The notes: generated by a model from the sequence alone, not told the origin. A stretch of DNA of 64,000 nucleotides from JAJYSO01 sp964495935 (GCA_964495935.1 CAZBXQ010000003.1:57876-121875); one strand, 5' to 3'. Shown: positions 46,640 to 55,673, numbered from the stretch's first letter. A program made the numbers and translations.

Positions 46640-47089
46640 ATGATGACAATATTCAATAGATTAAACGTGAGCAGGTTTTCGATATGCTGGTTATTGGCAA
46701 TATTTACTGTACTGGTTACAGTGGTTTCCTGTTCTAATGATGACGGGCTCGAGATCCAGCACAATTTTCCGTTTGAAGTTGATGTAATGCCCGTTCCGAA
46801 AGAGATAGCTAACGGGGAGACGGTCGAAATTCGAGTGGCTTTGAAACAATCCAGAAATTATAATGGAACGGAATATTTTATTCGTTACTTTCAATTTGAA
46901 GGAGAAGGCGAACTGCGGTATGCGGATGATCTGCCATATCAGCCCAATGATTCCTATGCTTTACCGGCACATCAATTCCGGTTATATTATACTTCGGAAT
47001 CCACAGTGTCACAATCCTTTGATATTTGGATTTCGGACAACTTCGAAAATGAGGAACAGGTTAGTTTCCAGTTTAATAACAAAGACTGA
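46640..47089 (+). CDS. traQ: TraQ, lipoprotein-like conjugation protein (DUF3872)
   Basis: The 149-residue protein has a hydrophobic N-terminus ending in a lipobox-like VTVVSCSNDD, then a single beta-sandwich domain (FEVDVMPVPKEIANGETVEI, FIRYFQFEGEGEL), as in DUF3872/TraQ. It is the last tra gene and is followed by a terminator. traP (primase) between O and Q is absent. Confidence 0.85.
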   Translation: MMTIFNRLNVSRFSICWLLAIFTVLVTVVSCSNDDGLEIQHNFPFEVDVMPVPKEIANGETVEIRVALKQSRNYNGTEYFIRYFQFEGEGELRYADDLPYQPNDSYALPAHQFRLYYTSESTVSQSFDIWISDNFENEEQVSFQFNNKD

Positions 47090-47113
47090 ATAGAAGAATA
47101 AAACGGACAAAAG

Positions 47114-47136
47114 TCGGCCTTACAAGCCGATTTTTT
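47114..47136 (+). terminator. Terminator of the tra operon
   Basis: TCGGC (47114-47118) and GCCGA (47126-47130) form a stem with a 7-nt loop, extended by flanking A/T pairs, and are followed by six T. Confidence 0.75.
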
Positions 47137-47204
47137 GTCTTTCAAACTTATGAGTAAAAAGTTTTACTTAAATTTACTTGGGGTTACTTTTTTAATTCAT
47201 CAAT

Positions 47205-47486
47205 ATGGATGAGCTCACTGTACAACTGATCATAGCGATCATTCCTATCGTAATAGGGGTGGCACTCCTTTATTGGATAGGCCGCAGGAAGTTTTATCGA
47301 CGGAGCATAACCGGAGCGGAAGGATTTTCAAGTTTTGAATCTTCAGTGATCATCCGGTTTATAGAACGTATCGGAAAATGGTTAGCCTATATATTAATTA
47401 TCATCGGGTTCGTGTTTCTTTGGTCGCATTCTCAAATGAAAAAAGAGAAAGCAAAGGAAGATGTGAAAGTGGAAGAGATACGGTAA
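47205..47486 (+). CDS. Small two-helix membrane protein
   Basis: The 93-residue protein has two membrane helices (LIIAIIPIVIGVALLYWIG and WLAYILIIIGFVFLW), a basic linker and a charged tail. Similar small proteins recur downstream of tra operons in Bacteroidota, sometimes labelled molybdenum transporter permease without support. Function unknown. Confidence 0.65.
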   Translation: MDELTVQLIIAIIPIVIGVALLYWIGRRKFYRRSITGAEGFSSFESSVIIRFIERIGKWLAYILIIIGFVFLWSHSQMKKEKAKEDVKVEEIR

Positions 47487-47505
47487 CCCTTATGATAGCC
47501 ACAAT

Positions 47506-47991
47506 ATGAAAAAATCTGAACTTGAAATGAATGAATGGATAAATAATAAATTTGGAACTGAATTTGCCGAAAATGACTTAAAAAACATTAAGGATTTTTC
47601 ATTGTTATGGAACATTTTTGAGAACCTTGTTTGTAATAGGAATTGTTCTATAAATAGAATGGAGGAAAGTCTAAATGAAATCGAATTCCAGCCTGTGAAT
47701 TTTGAAAATTCTTTAGCCTATCTGAAAGAACGTTATGTAACTGACGACAATACGAATGAGCGCTTTGAACATTTAAGAATTACACCTGTTGAAAGAAAGG
47801 AGTTTGTAAAACGGGTGCTTTTAGAAAAAGATGAAAACACATCTAACATAATTTTAGCACTTGCAATAATTGTTTATAGATATAGAAACAACCTATTTCA
47901 CGGAGAAAAGGATTTTATGCTATTAAATGAGCAAGAACAAAATTTCAGCGTTGCAAATCAGATTTTAATGTCAATACTAACATATTTTTAA
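47506..47991 (+). CDS. HEPN-like protein, possible RNase toxin
   Basis: The 161-residue all-helical protein ends in AIIVYRYRNNLFHGEKD. Arg127 to His132 give the Rx4H motif of HEPN ribonucleases, in the RNNLFHG form seen in ApeA-like HEPN domains. There is no other recognised domain. It is followed directly by a truncated membrane protein and then a DNA methylase gene. Either a conflict-system effector or an RNA-binding HEPN without activity is possible. Confidence 0.65.
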   Translation: MKKSELEMNEWINNKFGTEFAENDLKNIKDFSLLWNIFENLVCNRNCSINRMEESLNEIEFQPVNFENSLAYLKERYVTDDNTNERFEHLRITPVERKEFVKRVLLEKDENTSNIILALAIIVYRYRNNLFHGEKDFMLLNEQEQNFSVANQILMSILTYF

Positions 47992-47994
47992 TAT

Positions 47995-48245
47995 TTGAAC
48001 ATACTACAAGAAATATTCAGTAATAGAGAAATCTCATTAATAATTTGGCTTGGTATTTTAATAATATTGATATTTACCCGAAAGGCAATGAGAAATTCTT
48101 TGACGAATGTCGTAAAATTACTGTTTGACAAACATTTTCTTGTAATATATATTTTGAGGATAAATCAGAAATAAATCCAACAGGATTTAAGCAAGCTGTT
48201 TTAGAAAAGAAATTTCCCGATAACTGGACATTCATACCTTTATAA
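47995..48245 (+). pseudogene. Gene scar: truncated membrane protein and a second fragment
   Basis: A TTG at 47995 opens a 59-codon frame (NILQEIFSNREISLIIWLGI ... LVIYILRINQK) that looks like the first helix-containing part of a larger membrane protein and stops at 48172-48174. In another frame, FEDKSEINPTGFKQAVLEKK then FPDNWTFIPL ends at 48245 and looks like the C-terminus of an unrelated protein. Together they suggest a deletion that joined two genes. The rest of the gap to 48326 shows nothing. Confidence 0.5.
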
Positions 48246-48326
48246 GAATGAAGTAATTAATGAGTTTGCCAAACGCCTCCCTACTGAGCCAATAAAAGCC
48301 AATTCTTAATACCTGAAATCAGACCA

Positions 48327-48354
48327 TTGATATTTACGTAAAAGTAAGTATCAA
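48327..48354 (+). promoter_or_regulatory. Palindromic operator over the methylase start
   Basis: TTGATATTTAC (48327-48337), a 6-nt spacer and GTAAGTATCAA (48344-48354) form 11-bp arms with one mismatch. The right arm runs into the ATG of the methylase. The 10-mer AGTATCAATG is shared with the start of the LexA-like gene at 54200. Confidence 0.45.
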
Positions 48355-49343
48355 TGAATTATTTAGGTTCCAAACTCAGGCTTTCCGAATTCATTTATAA
48401 TACGATTGTAGAAACTGTTAAAGAGGATATTTCCGATTTTGTCTTTTGCGATCTTTTTGCAGGAACAGGGGTTATAGGTAAATTATTCCACGGAAAAGTC
48501 AAAAGAATAATCAGTAATGATCGAGAGTATTTTAGCTATGTTATAAATCGGTCTCTTCTCAATGGGAAAATTGACTCTAAAATTATCTGCTTCATTGCCA
48601 ATTTAAATAAACTTAAGGGATATCCAGGTTTCATTTTTACTGAGTATTCGGAAGGAGGCAAAACAGGAAGGCTGTATTTCTCAAAGGCAAACGGTCAAAA
48701 AATAGATGCCATACGGTTAGAAATAGAATGTTGGTACACTACCGGGATCATCAATGAAAACCAATATTTTTACCTTTTAGCTTCCTTGTTGATTAGCATT
48801 GATAAAGTAGCTAATACAACAGCTATCTACGGAGCTTATCTTAAATTTCTAAAATCTACAGCTAAAAAAAAGTTACGTATAATTTCCTTGAAGACTCCCA
48901 AAGGGTCATCAGGTATAAATGAAATTTACAACGAAGACAGCAACAGGTTAATTCAAAAAATAAACGGCGACATCTTATATCTTGACCCACCTTATAACAG
49001 AAGAGAATATGCGGCAAATTATCATCTATTGAACACCATAGCCCTTTATGATAAATTTGTTCCCCGGGGTGTAACAGGATTAAGGCCTTACCAAACCTCT
49101 CGATATTGTATGAAGAAAGAGGCTGAAAATGCTTTATGGGAGTTACTACAGAAAGCAAATTTCAAATATATTTTTTTAAGCTATAACAATGAAGGTATTA
49201 TTTCGAATGATACCATTGAGAAAATGATGAGGCAACTCGGAGAATATAAGGTCGTCAAAAAATCATATGGGCGTTTCAGGTCACAAAAAGCAGGGAACTC
49301 TAATAAAACAACAACGGAATTTATCCATATCCTAATCAAATAG
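48354..49343 (+). CDS. D12-class adenine-specific DNA methyltransferase
   Basis: The 329-residue protein has the D12/Dam-type order: MNYLGSKLRL, motif I CDLFAGTGVIG (32-42), motif IV YLDPPYNRREY (209-219) and a C-terminal YKVVKKSYGRF. It transfers methyl from S-adenosylmethionine to adenine N6. No restriction nuclease is adjacent, so it may be an orphan that protects the element or changes expression. The inverted repeat at its start suggests tight control. Confidence 0.88.
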   Translation: MNYLGSKLRLSEFIYNTIVETVKEDISDFVFCDLFAGTGVIGKLFHGKVKRIISNDREYFSYVINRSLLNGKIDSKIICFIANLNKLKGYPGFIFTEYSEGGKTGRLYFSKANGQKIDAIRLEIECWYTTGIINENQYFYLLASLLISIDKVANTTAIYGAYLKFLKSTAKKKLRIISLKTPKGSSGINEIYNEDSNRLIQKINGDILYLDPPYNRREYAANYHLLNTIALYDKFVPRGVTGLRPYQTSRYCMKKEAENALWELLQKANFKYIFLSYNNEGIISNDTIEKMMRQLGEYKVVKKSYGRFRSQKAGNSNKTTTEFIHILIK

Positions 49344-49447
49344 ATTTTTTAAGAGACAGATTCTACCATTAAAAGCCAATAGGGGTAATCTCAATCAAGC
49401 TTTTATAAGCTGACCCTAACTTTACTTCCATAGAAAAAGAATAGACT

Positions 49448-49759
49448 ATGGAAGTTGTCGCTATACAGAAATCCACCTTGGAGGAAATGAATGATGAATT
49501 GAGGGAGCTTTTAGAAATGACCGAAAACGCTACCCAAAAATACACGTCTATTTTCAAAAAAGAAAGATGGCTCGATAATCAGGAAGTATGTGTGATGCTG
49601 AACATTAGTAAACGCACACTACAGACCTATAAGGATAAAGGATGGTTAGCCTATTCTAAACTGAACCGCAAGAATTATTTTAAATTTTCAGATGTCCAAA
49701 CTTTACTTAAAGACGGACAGTCGCCTAATATGGATGATGATGGATTTATGGACCAATGA
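49448..49759 (+). CDS. Excisionase-like helix-turn-helix protein
   Basis: The 103-residue protein has an N-terminal helix and a C-terminal MerR/excisionase-type winged helix: LDNQEVCVMLNISKRTLQTY then GWLAYSKLNRKNYFKFSDV. Such proteins are common beside integrase functions in Bacteroidota elements and bend DNA at att sites or regulate excision. It overlaps the next gene, which has the same fold. Confidence 0.82.
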   Translation: MEVVAIQKSTLEEMNDELRELLEMTENATQKYTSIFKKERWLDNQEVCVMLNISKRTLQTYKDKGWLAYSKLNRKNYFKFSDVQTLLKDGQSPNMDDDGFMDQ

Positions 49760-50030
49760 GAACAAGGAAATCAATGCACACCAGAAAATGTTATCACGAT
49801 TGAGAGAACGCATTGAAGAGATTCTAAAAAATTACCGACCGGTTATGAATGGAGAAATATACCATTCCGGTGAAGAAGTTTGCGAAATGCTCCATATCAG
49901 CAAACGGACTTTGCAACAATACCGAGATGATTCCTTATTACCTTATATTCGGATTGGTGGTAAAATCATCTATAAAGAAAGTGATATTCTCAGCATTTTG
50001 GAAGACAATTATACGAACACCAAAAGTTAA
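49734..50030 (+). CDS. Second excisionase-like helix-turn-helix protein
   Basis: This paralogue of the previous gene carries HSGEEVCEMLHISKRTLQQY and LPYIRIGGKIIYKESDILSI. The open frame starts at 49692, but the ATG triplet at 49734-49742 is the likely start, overlapping the upstream gene by about 20 bp. It ends convergently with the DnaE-like gene, overlapping it by 4 bp. Confidence 0.8.
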   Translation: MMMDLWTNENKEINAHQKMLSRLRERIEEILKNYRPVMNGEIYHSGEEVCEMLHISKRTLQQYRDDSLLPYIRIGGKIIYKESDILSILEDNYTNTKS

Positions 50031-52966
50031 GTACTCCGCGGGTCGGGTTTAATCGGCATCATTGCGCAACGTCTTACTTCTATTGACGGGCAACCGTAGT
50101 CTACCACTACTTTCCCTTCAATAAGATATAACCCTTTTCCCCGAATTGGAAATAGTTTTAAGCTTTGAGGAAAATGCACAGTATCAATAAAATCCCCATT
50201 GACATCCAAGAAGGTGCCGAACTTCATAATCTTTTTGTTTTTTGTCCGCACGGTTTTATAGGTTACCAAATGGGCTACTATCCGTACAATTTGATTACGA
50301 AAAGAAGTCAATGTCTTTGCGGTAACATTGCCTCGGTAAGTGGATTTGGCCAGATCAAACATACTGCCCGATATAGGAAACTCCATAAGCTCGATTTCAT
50401 CATAAAGATGCTCCAATTCGTCTGTTTCAAATGTAGGAAGTTGTGGTTTCTCAGCGGTATTGGGAAAGAGCTGTCCAATCTGTTTGTGCTTCTCTCTACT
50501 TTTGTTTAGTAATAAGTGCGATTCCCAAAGCAATTCCTTTTTCCCTATTCCTAAAAACCGAAAGGCTCCGCAGCGGATCAGGATAACAATCTGTTCCAAC
50601 CCTGCACCGGTTCGCAGATTGAAGTTTTCAAGTCCCGTATATGCGCCATTGCGTTCCCTCTCTTCGGGAATAAGTTTAGCAAGATTGTTTTCTAAATTCA
50701 ATAAACAATCAAACCCCAAGTAGATATCCTTTCCATCGATAGCGGTATTATAAACGCTTTTGTTCACGCAGGGCAAGCAGATGTTTCCACCAGCCTTTCT
50801 GGCTTCGTTAATATAGACCTCACGGGAATAAAAGCCGCCGTAATTATTGAGCACGGAGACCATAAATTCCAATGGGTAGTAGGTTTTTAAAAATAGACTC
50901 TGGTAACTTTCTACAGCAAAGGAAGCGCTATGGGCTTTATTAAAACTATAGCCTGCAAAAGATTTCATTTGTCGCCATACTTCTTGAGCTACTCCATCAG
51001 GATAGCCTTTTGCCCTACAGTTATCAAAATACTTATCTTCAATTTCTCCCAGGTGGTTTACGTTGCGATATTTCCCGCTCATCATCCTGCGAAGCACATC
51101 GGCATCGGCTAAATCCAATCCGCCAAAGTGATGACCGATTTTCATCACGTCTTCTTGGTAAACCATTACACCGTATGTGTCTTCCAATTGCTCCTTAAAG
51201 GCAGGATGAATATATTCAACTTTTTCAGGGTTGTGATGTCGCTCAATAAAAGTTTGCATCATTCCCGAACTCGCTACACCTGGACGGATAATGGAACTGG
51301 CCGCTACCAAGGTCAAATAATCATCACATTGTAGTTTACTGATCAGCTGGCGCATTGCGGGGCTTTCGATATAAAAACAGCCCACGGTATTGGCCAAGCG
51401 TAATTGCTCGGCAATTACAGGATCGGTAAAAAATCGTTTGGGATTGGAAGTGTCTACGGCTTCGCCTTGGTTCTGTTTGATTAATTCCCGACAATCCCCA
51501 ATATGTCCAATGCCTCTTTGGGAAAGGATATCGAATTTCTCAAAGCCGATATCCTCTGCCACGTACATATCAAACTGCATTGTCGGCAGGCCCTTGGGTG
51601 GATAATCTAAAGCCGAATAACAAGTAAGTGGTTTCTCGGAAATCAAAACACCCGAAGGATGTATCGTGCGTTGATTGGGGAAATCCACCATCTGATTGTA
51701 AACAGATAAAATGGTATGGGTCACTTCATTTTTATTGAGCATATTTTGGGGTTCCCGAATTAGTCGGTCAATCTCACTTTTCGGTAAACCATAGACCTTA
51801 CCCAGTTCACGGATAATGGAGCGATCTCTAAAAGTGCCCATTGCACCCATTAGTGCTGTATGTTCGCTTTGATACCGCTTAAAAATATAATCGTACATTT
51901 CATCACGGTCACGCCAAGAGAAGTCGATATCAAAATCGGGCGGGGTTTTTCTTTTTGGATTGAGAAAGCGCTCAAAATAGAGATTCAGTTCAATCGGGCA
52001 TACATCGGTAATCCCCAGACAATATGCCACAATACTGTTGGCACCACTTCCTCGCCCTACGTAATGAAAATTTCGACTTCGTGCATATCGGCATATATCG
52101 TCCGTGATTAAGAAATAGCTCGAGAAATTAAGCTTGTCGATAATATCCAGTTCCTTTAAGACACGCTCTTTAGCCTCTTTGTTTTCTTTTCCATACCTTC
52201 TCTCTAAACCATCCATAGCATATTTATACAATAACTGTTTGTCGTCATACTGATTTCCGGTAAAGGTTTTCTTGTTCTTGATGCTTTTAAAATCAAAATT
52301 AAAGCTGCAATCTGCCAATAATCTTTTGGTATTTTCTATGAGTTGTGGTACACGCTTATAAGCTTTCAATAATGCCGATTGACTGATAAAATATTCTGAT
52401 TCATCTCCGATTTGTTCCGGGGGTAATTGGGAAATAAGGATATTGTTATCAATGGCTCTTAACTGCTTATGTAACTGATAGTCAGTTTTCTTAAATGAGA
52501 TAGGATGTAATACTACGTAACGGTCAGTATATTTCTTCTGAGCCACAATAAACCGGTTGATTTCCTGTGGACGTATACCGATATATTCGTTGTCTTTTAA
52601 CGCTGTTTCTTTAATGCTGCCAAAAGGATAAACAACAAATACATTTTGAAACTCCGGGGCGATTGTGGGTAGAGCTGACTTAGTGCGATTGGTCTCGGTC
52701 ATCAACTCATTCAGTTCTTTAAAGCCTTGTTCGTTCTTGGCAATTCCTATGTACAACAATTGGTTATCATTTCGAAATTCCATTCCTGCCAATCCGTTGA
52801 TGCCTGCCTCTTTACATCGTTTGATAAAATCAAGGGTGGCCGATGAATTATTGATATCGGTCAATACAGCTGTATCATAATCATAGGTACGAAGGTTTTC
52901 AATGAGCGTTGCAAGGCTCATTGTGCCGTATCTCAGACTATAATAGCTATGTAGATTAAGTAGCAT
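50027..52966 (-). CDS. DnaE-like DNA polymerase III alpha subunit, accessory type
   Basis: The 979-residue polymerase starts with a PHP domain (NLHSYYSLRYGTM) in which the usual HxH motif is HSY, so its metal site is degraded. The C-family palm follows with PDFDIDFSWRDRDEMYDY (343-360), then GYSFNKAHSASFA and a C-terminal OB-like domain. It is shorter than replicative DnaE. Its operon partner is a Y-family polymerase 15 bp upstream, the arrangement of ImuB/DnaE2-like mutasomes. It probably serves lesion bypass or conversion of transferred DNA. A divergent LexA-like repressor suggests damage control. Confidence 0.9.
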   Translation of the reverse strand: MLLNLHSYYSLRYGTMSLATLIENLRTYDYDTAVLTDINNSSATLDFIKRCKEAGINGLAGMEFRNDNQLLYIGIAKNEQGFKELNELMTETNRTKSALPTIAPEFQNVFVVYPFGSIKETALKDNEYIGIRPQEINRFIVAQKKYTDRYVVLHPISFKKTDYQLHKQLRAIDNNILISQLPPEQIGDESEYFISQSALLKAYKRVPQLIENTKRLLADCSFNFDFKSIKNKKTFTGNQYDDKQLLYKYAMDGLERRYGKENKEAKERVLKELDIIDKLNFSSYFLITDDICRYARSRNFHYVGRGSGANSIVAYCLGITDVCPIELNLYFERFLNPKRKTPPDFDIDFSWRDRDEMYDYIFKRYQSEHTALMGAMGTFRDRSIIRELGKVYGLPKSEIDRLIREPQNMLNKNEVTHTILSVYNQMVDFPNQRTIHPSGVLISEKPLTCYSALDYPPKGLPTMQFDMYVAEDIGFEKFDILSQRGIGHIGDCRELIKQNQGEAVDTSNPKRFFTDPVIAEQLRLANTVGCFYIESPAMRQLISKLQCDDYLTLVAASSIIRPGVASSGMMQTFIERHHNPEKVEYIHPAFKEQLEDTYGVMVYQEDVMKIGHHFGGLDLADADVLRRMMSGKYRNVNHLGEIEDKYFDNCRAKGYPDGVAQEVWRQMKSFAGYSFNKAHSASFAVESYQSLFLKTYYPLEFMVSVLNNYGGFYSREVYINEARKAGGNICLPCVNKSVYNTAIDGKDIYLGFDCLLNLENNLAKLIPEERERNGAYTGLENFNLRTGAGLEQIVILIRCGAFRFLGIGKKELLWESHLLLNKSREKHKQIGQLFPNTAEKPQLPTFETDELEHLYDEIELMEFPISGSMFDLAKSTYRGNVTAKTLTSFRNQIVRIVAHLVTYKTVRTKNKKIMKFGTFLDVNGDFIDTVHFPQSLKLFPIRGKGLYLIEGKVVVDYGCPSIEVRRCAMMPIKPDPRST

Positions 52967-52981
52967 ACCCTAAAATGTATT

Positions 52982-54121
52982 TTAAATTGTTACGCCTCTT
53001 ACTACCGATTGATAGCCGTACCGCTTTCTGATTTTATCCATTGCATTGGACAGGTCGATTTCCTTGCGGGTATCATCAAACAAATTCATCTGATAGGATC
53101 CTGCTATCAAATTGCTGAACTTTATGCCGATAAGCCTAATAAGCATTCGCCGACTGAACAGCTTATCGAATAGCTGATATGCTTTTTCGGCAATCACTGT
53201 TTCCGAAGTCGTAAACGGAAGTTTTGCTTGAGCGGTATGGGTGTCAAAATTACTATATCGGATTTTTAGGGTAATACAGGAGGTCAACCTGCCTTCTTGA
53301 CGCAGATCAAAAGCCAATTCATCTATCATTGAAAACACCACTCGTCTCAATAAATCCATATCAATGGTATCTTGTTCAAAGGTGGTTTCCTTGCTCATAC
53401 TTTTTTGCTCGCAAAACGGGACTACTGCACTGTTATCAATACCGTTTGCTTTATTCCATATACTAACACCATTTTTACCCAAAACCTGTCTCATTGTCAA
53501 AACATTCATCTGCTGTAGGGTATAAATATGGGAGATCCCCATATTGCGTAGTAATGGATAGGTTTTTGGGCCAATCCCGGGAATTTTCCGAATGGATAAC
53601 GGTGCTAAAAAAGGTTTTTCCATACCGCTCTTTACTTTTTTCTCTCCGCTGGGCTTGGCTTCACCGGTAGCGATTTTACTCACGGTTTTATTAATCGAAA
53701 GACCAAATGAAATGGGTAATCCCGTTTCTTTGATAATATACTGTCGGAGTTCTTTTGTCAGTTTCCACGTTCCGAAAAACTTATCCATTCCCGTCATATC
53801 CAAATAGTGTTCATCGATAGAAGCTTTTTCCACTACTGGTATTTGCTCTTCGATGATTTCTGTTACGATATTGGAATACTTGCTGTACAGGTCGTGATCG
53901 CCGCGAACCAAAATGGCCTCGGGACAAAGCTGTTTGGCCAATCGCATAGGCATTGCGGAATGTACGCCGAACTTTCGGGCTTCATAACTGCACGAGGCCA
54001 CCACGCTCCGCCCGGAGTTCCCACCTATGAGAACGGGTTTTCCTATAAGGGCACTATTTAGTAGGCGCTCTACCGAAACAAAAAAGGTATCTAAGTCACA
54101 GTGCACAATCGTTCGTTCCAT
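52982..54121 (-). CDS. Y-family DNA polymerase (DinB/ImuB-like)
   Basis: The 379-residue polymerase has the catalytic VHCDLDTFFVSVE (Asp9) and KASIDEHYLDMT (Asp103, Glu104), a thumb with IRKIPGIGPKTYPLLRNMGI, and the clamp-binding motif QMNLF near the C-terminus. Both catalytic carboxylates are present, unlike inactive ImuB. It is transcribed first in the two-gene unit with the DnaE-like gene, divergent from the LexA-like gene. Confidence 0.92.
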   Translation of the reverse strand: MERTIVHCDLDTFFVSVERLLNSALIGKPVLIGGNSGRSVVASCSYEARKFGVHSAMPMRLAKQLCPEAILVRGDHDLYSKYSNIVTEIIEEQIPVVEKASIDEHYLDMTGMDKFFGTWKLTKELRQYIIKETGLPISFGLSINKTVSKIATGEAKPSGEKKVKSGMEKPFLAPLSIRKIPGIGPKTYPLLRNMGISHIYTLQQMNVLTMRQVLGKNGVSIWNKANGIDNSAVVPFCEQKSMSKETTFEQDTIDMDLLRRVVFSMIDELAFDLRQEGRLTSCITLKIRYSNFDTHTAQAKLPFTTSETVIAEKAYQLFDKLFSRRMLIRLIGIKFSNLIAGSYQMNLFDDTRKEIDLSNAMDKIRKRYGYQSVVRGVTI

Positions 54122-54199
54122 CCTTCATAAATCTTTTCGGCTCAAAATTACTATTATTTGTATCTAATTGTTTTATATTTATTGCTACAAATAGTATCA
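54122..54199. promoter_or_regulatory. Divergent operator between polymerase cassette and LexA-like gene
   Basis: The 78-nt gap contains TACTATTATTTGTA and TACAAATAGTA, both of TAC...GTA form and related by inversion (TATTTGTA against TACAAATA). They are likely binding sites of the S24 repressor, controlling both directions. Confidence 0.5.
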
Positions 54200-54982
54200 A
54201 TGTCGTTATTCTCAGAAAACTTACGCTATTTACGCGCTCAGCTTGGTCACTCCCAGCAACGGGTAGCCGATGATTTAAGCATCACTCGCGGGCGGTATGC
54301 CAAATATGAAGACAGTGCCTCGGAGCCTCCTTTTGAACTGCTTCAAAAAATTTCGAGGTATTATAATGTCAGTATAGACTTATTGATTTCCGTGAATTTG
54401 AAAAAATATCCGCTTAAAGATATTCTGGAATTACCGGGGAATCGCGTATTACTGCCGATTAAAGTAGGCGCGCAAGGCGAAGATAAGATTGAAATCATCC
54501 CGTATAAGGCATCAATGGGATATTTGGATGGGTATGCCGATCCCGAATATATTGAAAGCTTACAAACCATTTCCTTGCCTTTTCTCAGTACGGGTAAATA
54601 CAGGGCATTTCCCGCTGAAGGGGATTCGATGCCACCGCATCCCGATGGCTCTTATATTATCGGACAGTATGTCGAAAGTCATACCGATTTGAAGGTGGGA
54701 AAAACGTATGTGTTCGTTACCCGAAGCGAAGGAGTAACTTATAAACGACTTTCAAAAATCCTTCGGGAAGAAATACAGGTTTGTCCAGACAACGATTTTT
54801 ATAAATCCTATACAATTCCGTTATCTGATATTTTAGAGATTTGGGAATTTGCCTGTAGCATTGCCACACAGGAATTTTCAAAAACCGATTTCCAATTGGA
54901 CAATATCAAGGTTTTAAATTTATTTGAAGAGCTGAAAAACGAGATTCAAGAATTGCGGAAAACTGATTCAAATAAGAAGTAG
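54200..54982 (+). CDS. LexA-like XRE/S24 self-cleaving repressor
   Basis: Starting at the ATG at 54200, the 260-residue protein has an XRE helix-turn-helix (LRAQLGHSQQRVADDLSITR) and a C-terminal S24 peptidase with the Ser in FPAEGDSMPPHPDGSYIIG and the Lys in GVTYKRLSK. The likely cleavage region is YKASMGYLDGYADPEY. On DNA damage it should cleave itself and release the divergent polymerase operon. The longer frame to 54158 begins in the operator region and is rejected. Confidence 0.9.
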   Translation: MSLFSENLRYLRAQLGHSQQRVADDLSITRGRYAKYEDSASEPPFELLQKISRYYNVSIDLLISVNLKKYPLKDILELPGNRVLLPIKVGAQGEDKIEIIPYKASMGYLDGYADPEYIESLQTISLPFLSTGKYRAFPAEGDSMPPHPDGSYIIGQYVESHTDLKVGKTYVFVTRSEGVTYKRLSKILREEIQVCPDNDFYKSYTIPLSDILEIWEFACSIATQEFSKTDFQLDNIKVLNLFEELKNEIQELRKTDSNKK

Positions 54983-55077
54983 ATAAAGTATTTTTTTCTT
55001 CTTTAATAGTCAATTTGAAATATAATATTGCTGTACATCATTAGCTTTATTATCTTTGTGATTGAAAATATAGAAAA

Positions 55078-55256
55078 ACTTAAAGTGTTTTTGCTTTAAG
55101 TCTTGGTACTGAAAACTGGTAATTTTTTGTATCCCCGAGACATAAGTAAGAACGCTCACGCTATGGCGTGGGCGCTCGCTTATTCGGGGATAGGCATACC
55201 AGTGCCTCAGTATCGGTAAGTGTGGTTGCCTGCGCTTTTTTTGTGCAGGTTCCACA
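55078..55256 (+). ncRNA. Candidate structured leader: three successive hairpins
   Basis: In the 298-nt gap before the receiver-like gene are three stems. ACTTAAAG/CTTTAAGT pairs at 55078-55101. A long stem at 55130-55192 starts TATCCCCGA and ends TCGGGGATA, with inner ATAAG/CTTAT and CACGC/GCGTG pairs. TGTGG/CCACA with inner CCTGC/GCAGG pairs at 55221-55256. The last ends 25 nt before the ATG at 55281. No known RNA family was recognised. It could be a 5' regulatory leader, a small RNA or a DNA-level site such as an origin. Confidence 0.5.
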
Positions 55257-55280
55257 GGCTAACATCAAAAATTTAGTGCT

Positions 55281-55673
55281 ATGGAATCAACAAAAAGACC
55301 CGATAGGATCCGCCTTGCCTTTATCACAGACAAAAGCCCGATTATTGATATTATCTGTAACGATCTTGTAGCTTCAGGATTGAAAATACTGTTCCGTGCG
55401 GATAATATTGATGACGGCGTAGCTCAATTATTTACATTGCAGGAACTTCCCGACGCTTGTATTATAGACCTTGATTTTTATGAACACAACGTGCTGAAAC
55501 AACTTAGGGAACTAAAGAGCCAACATCCCAGTATCAGATTAATTGCCCATTCCGGTATTGATGATAATGAAATAGCAAATACCCTTTTTGAAATAGGTAT
55601 AGAAAGTTATCTGCTTTTAGGTAGCGATGCGAACAATTTTATAAATGCTATCGAAAGAAATAAATTTTTATAA
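55281..55673 (+). CDS. Receiver-domain-only protein
   Basis: The 130-residue protein folds like a CheY receiver: IRLAFITDKSPIIDIICNDL, phospho-acceptor candidate in DACIIDLDFYEHNV, LIAHSGIDDN for beta-4, and a final helix. The N-terminal acidic pair is reduced to one Asp and the canonical Lys is not obvious, so phosphorylation is uncertain. There is no output domain and no kinase nearby. The strongly structured region upstream may control it. Confidence 0.65.
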   Translation: MESTKRPDRIRLAFITDKSPIIDIICNDLVASGLKILFRADNIDDGVAQLFTLQELPDACIIDLDFYEHNVLKQLRELKSQHPSIRLIAHSGIDDNEIANTLFEIGIESYLLLGSDANNFINAIERNKFL

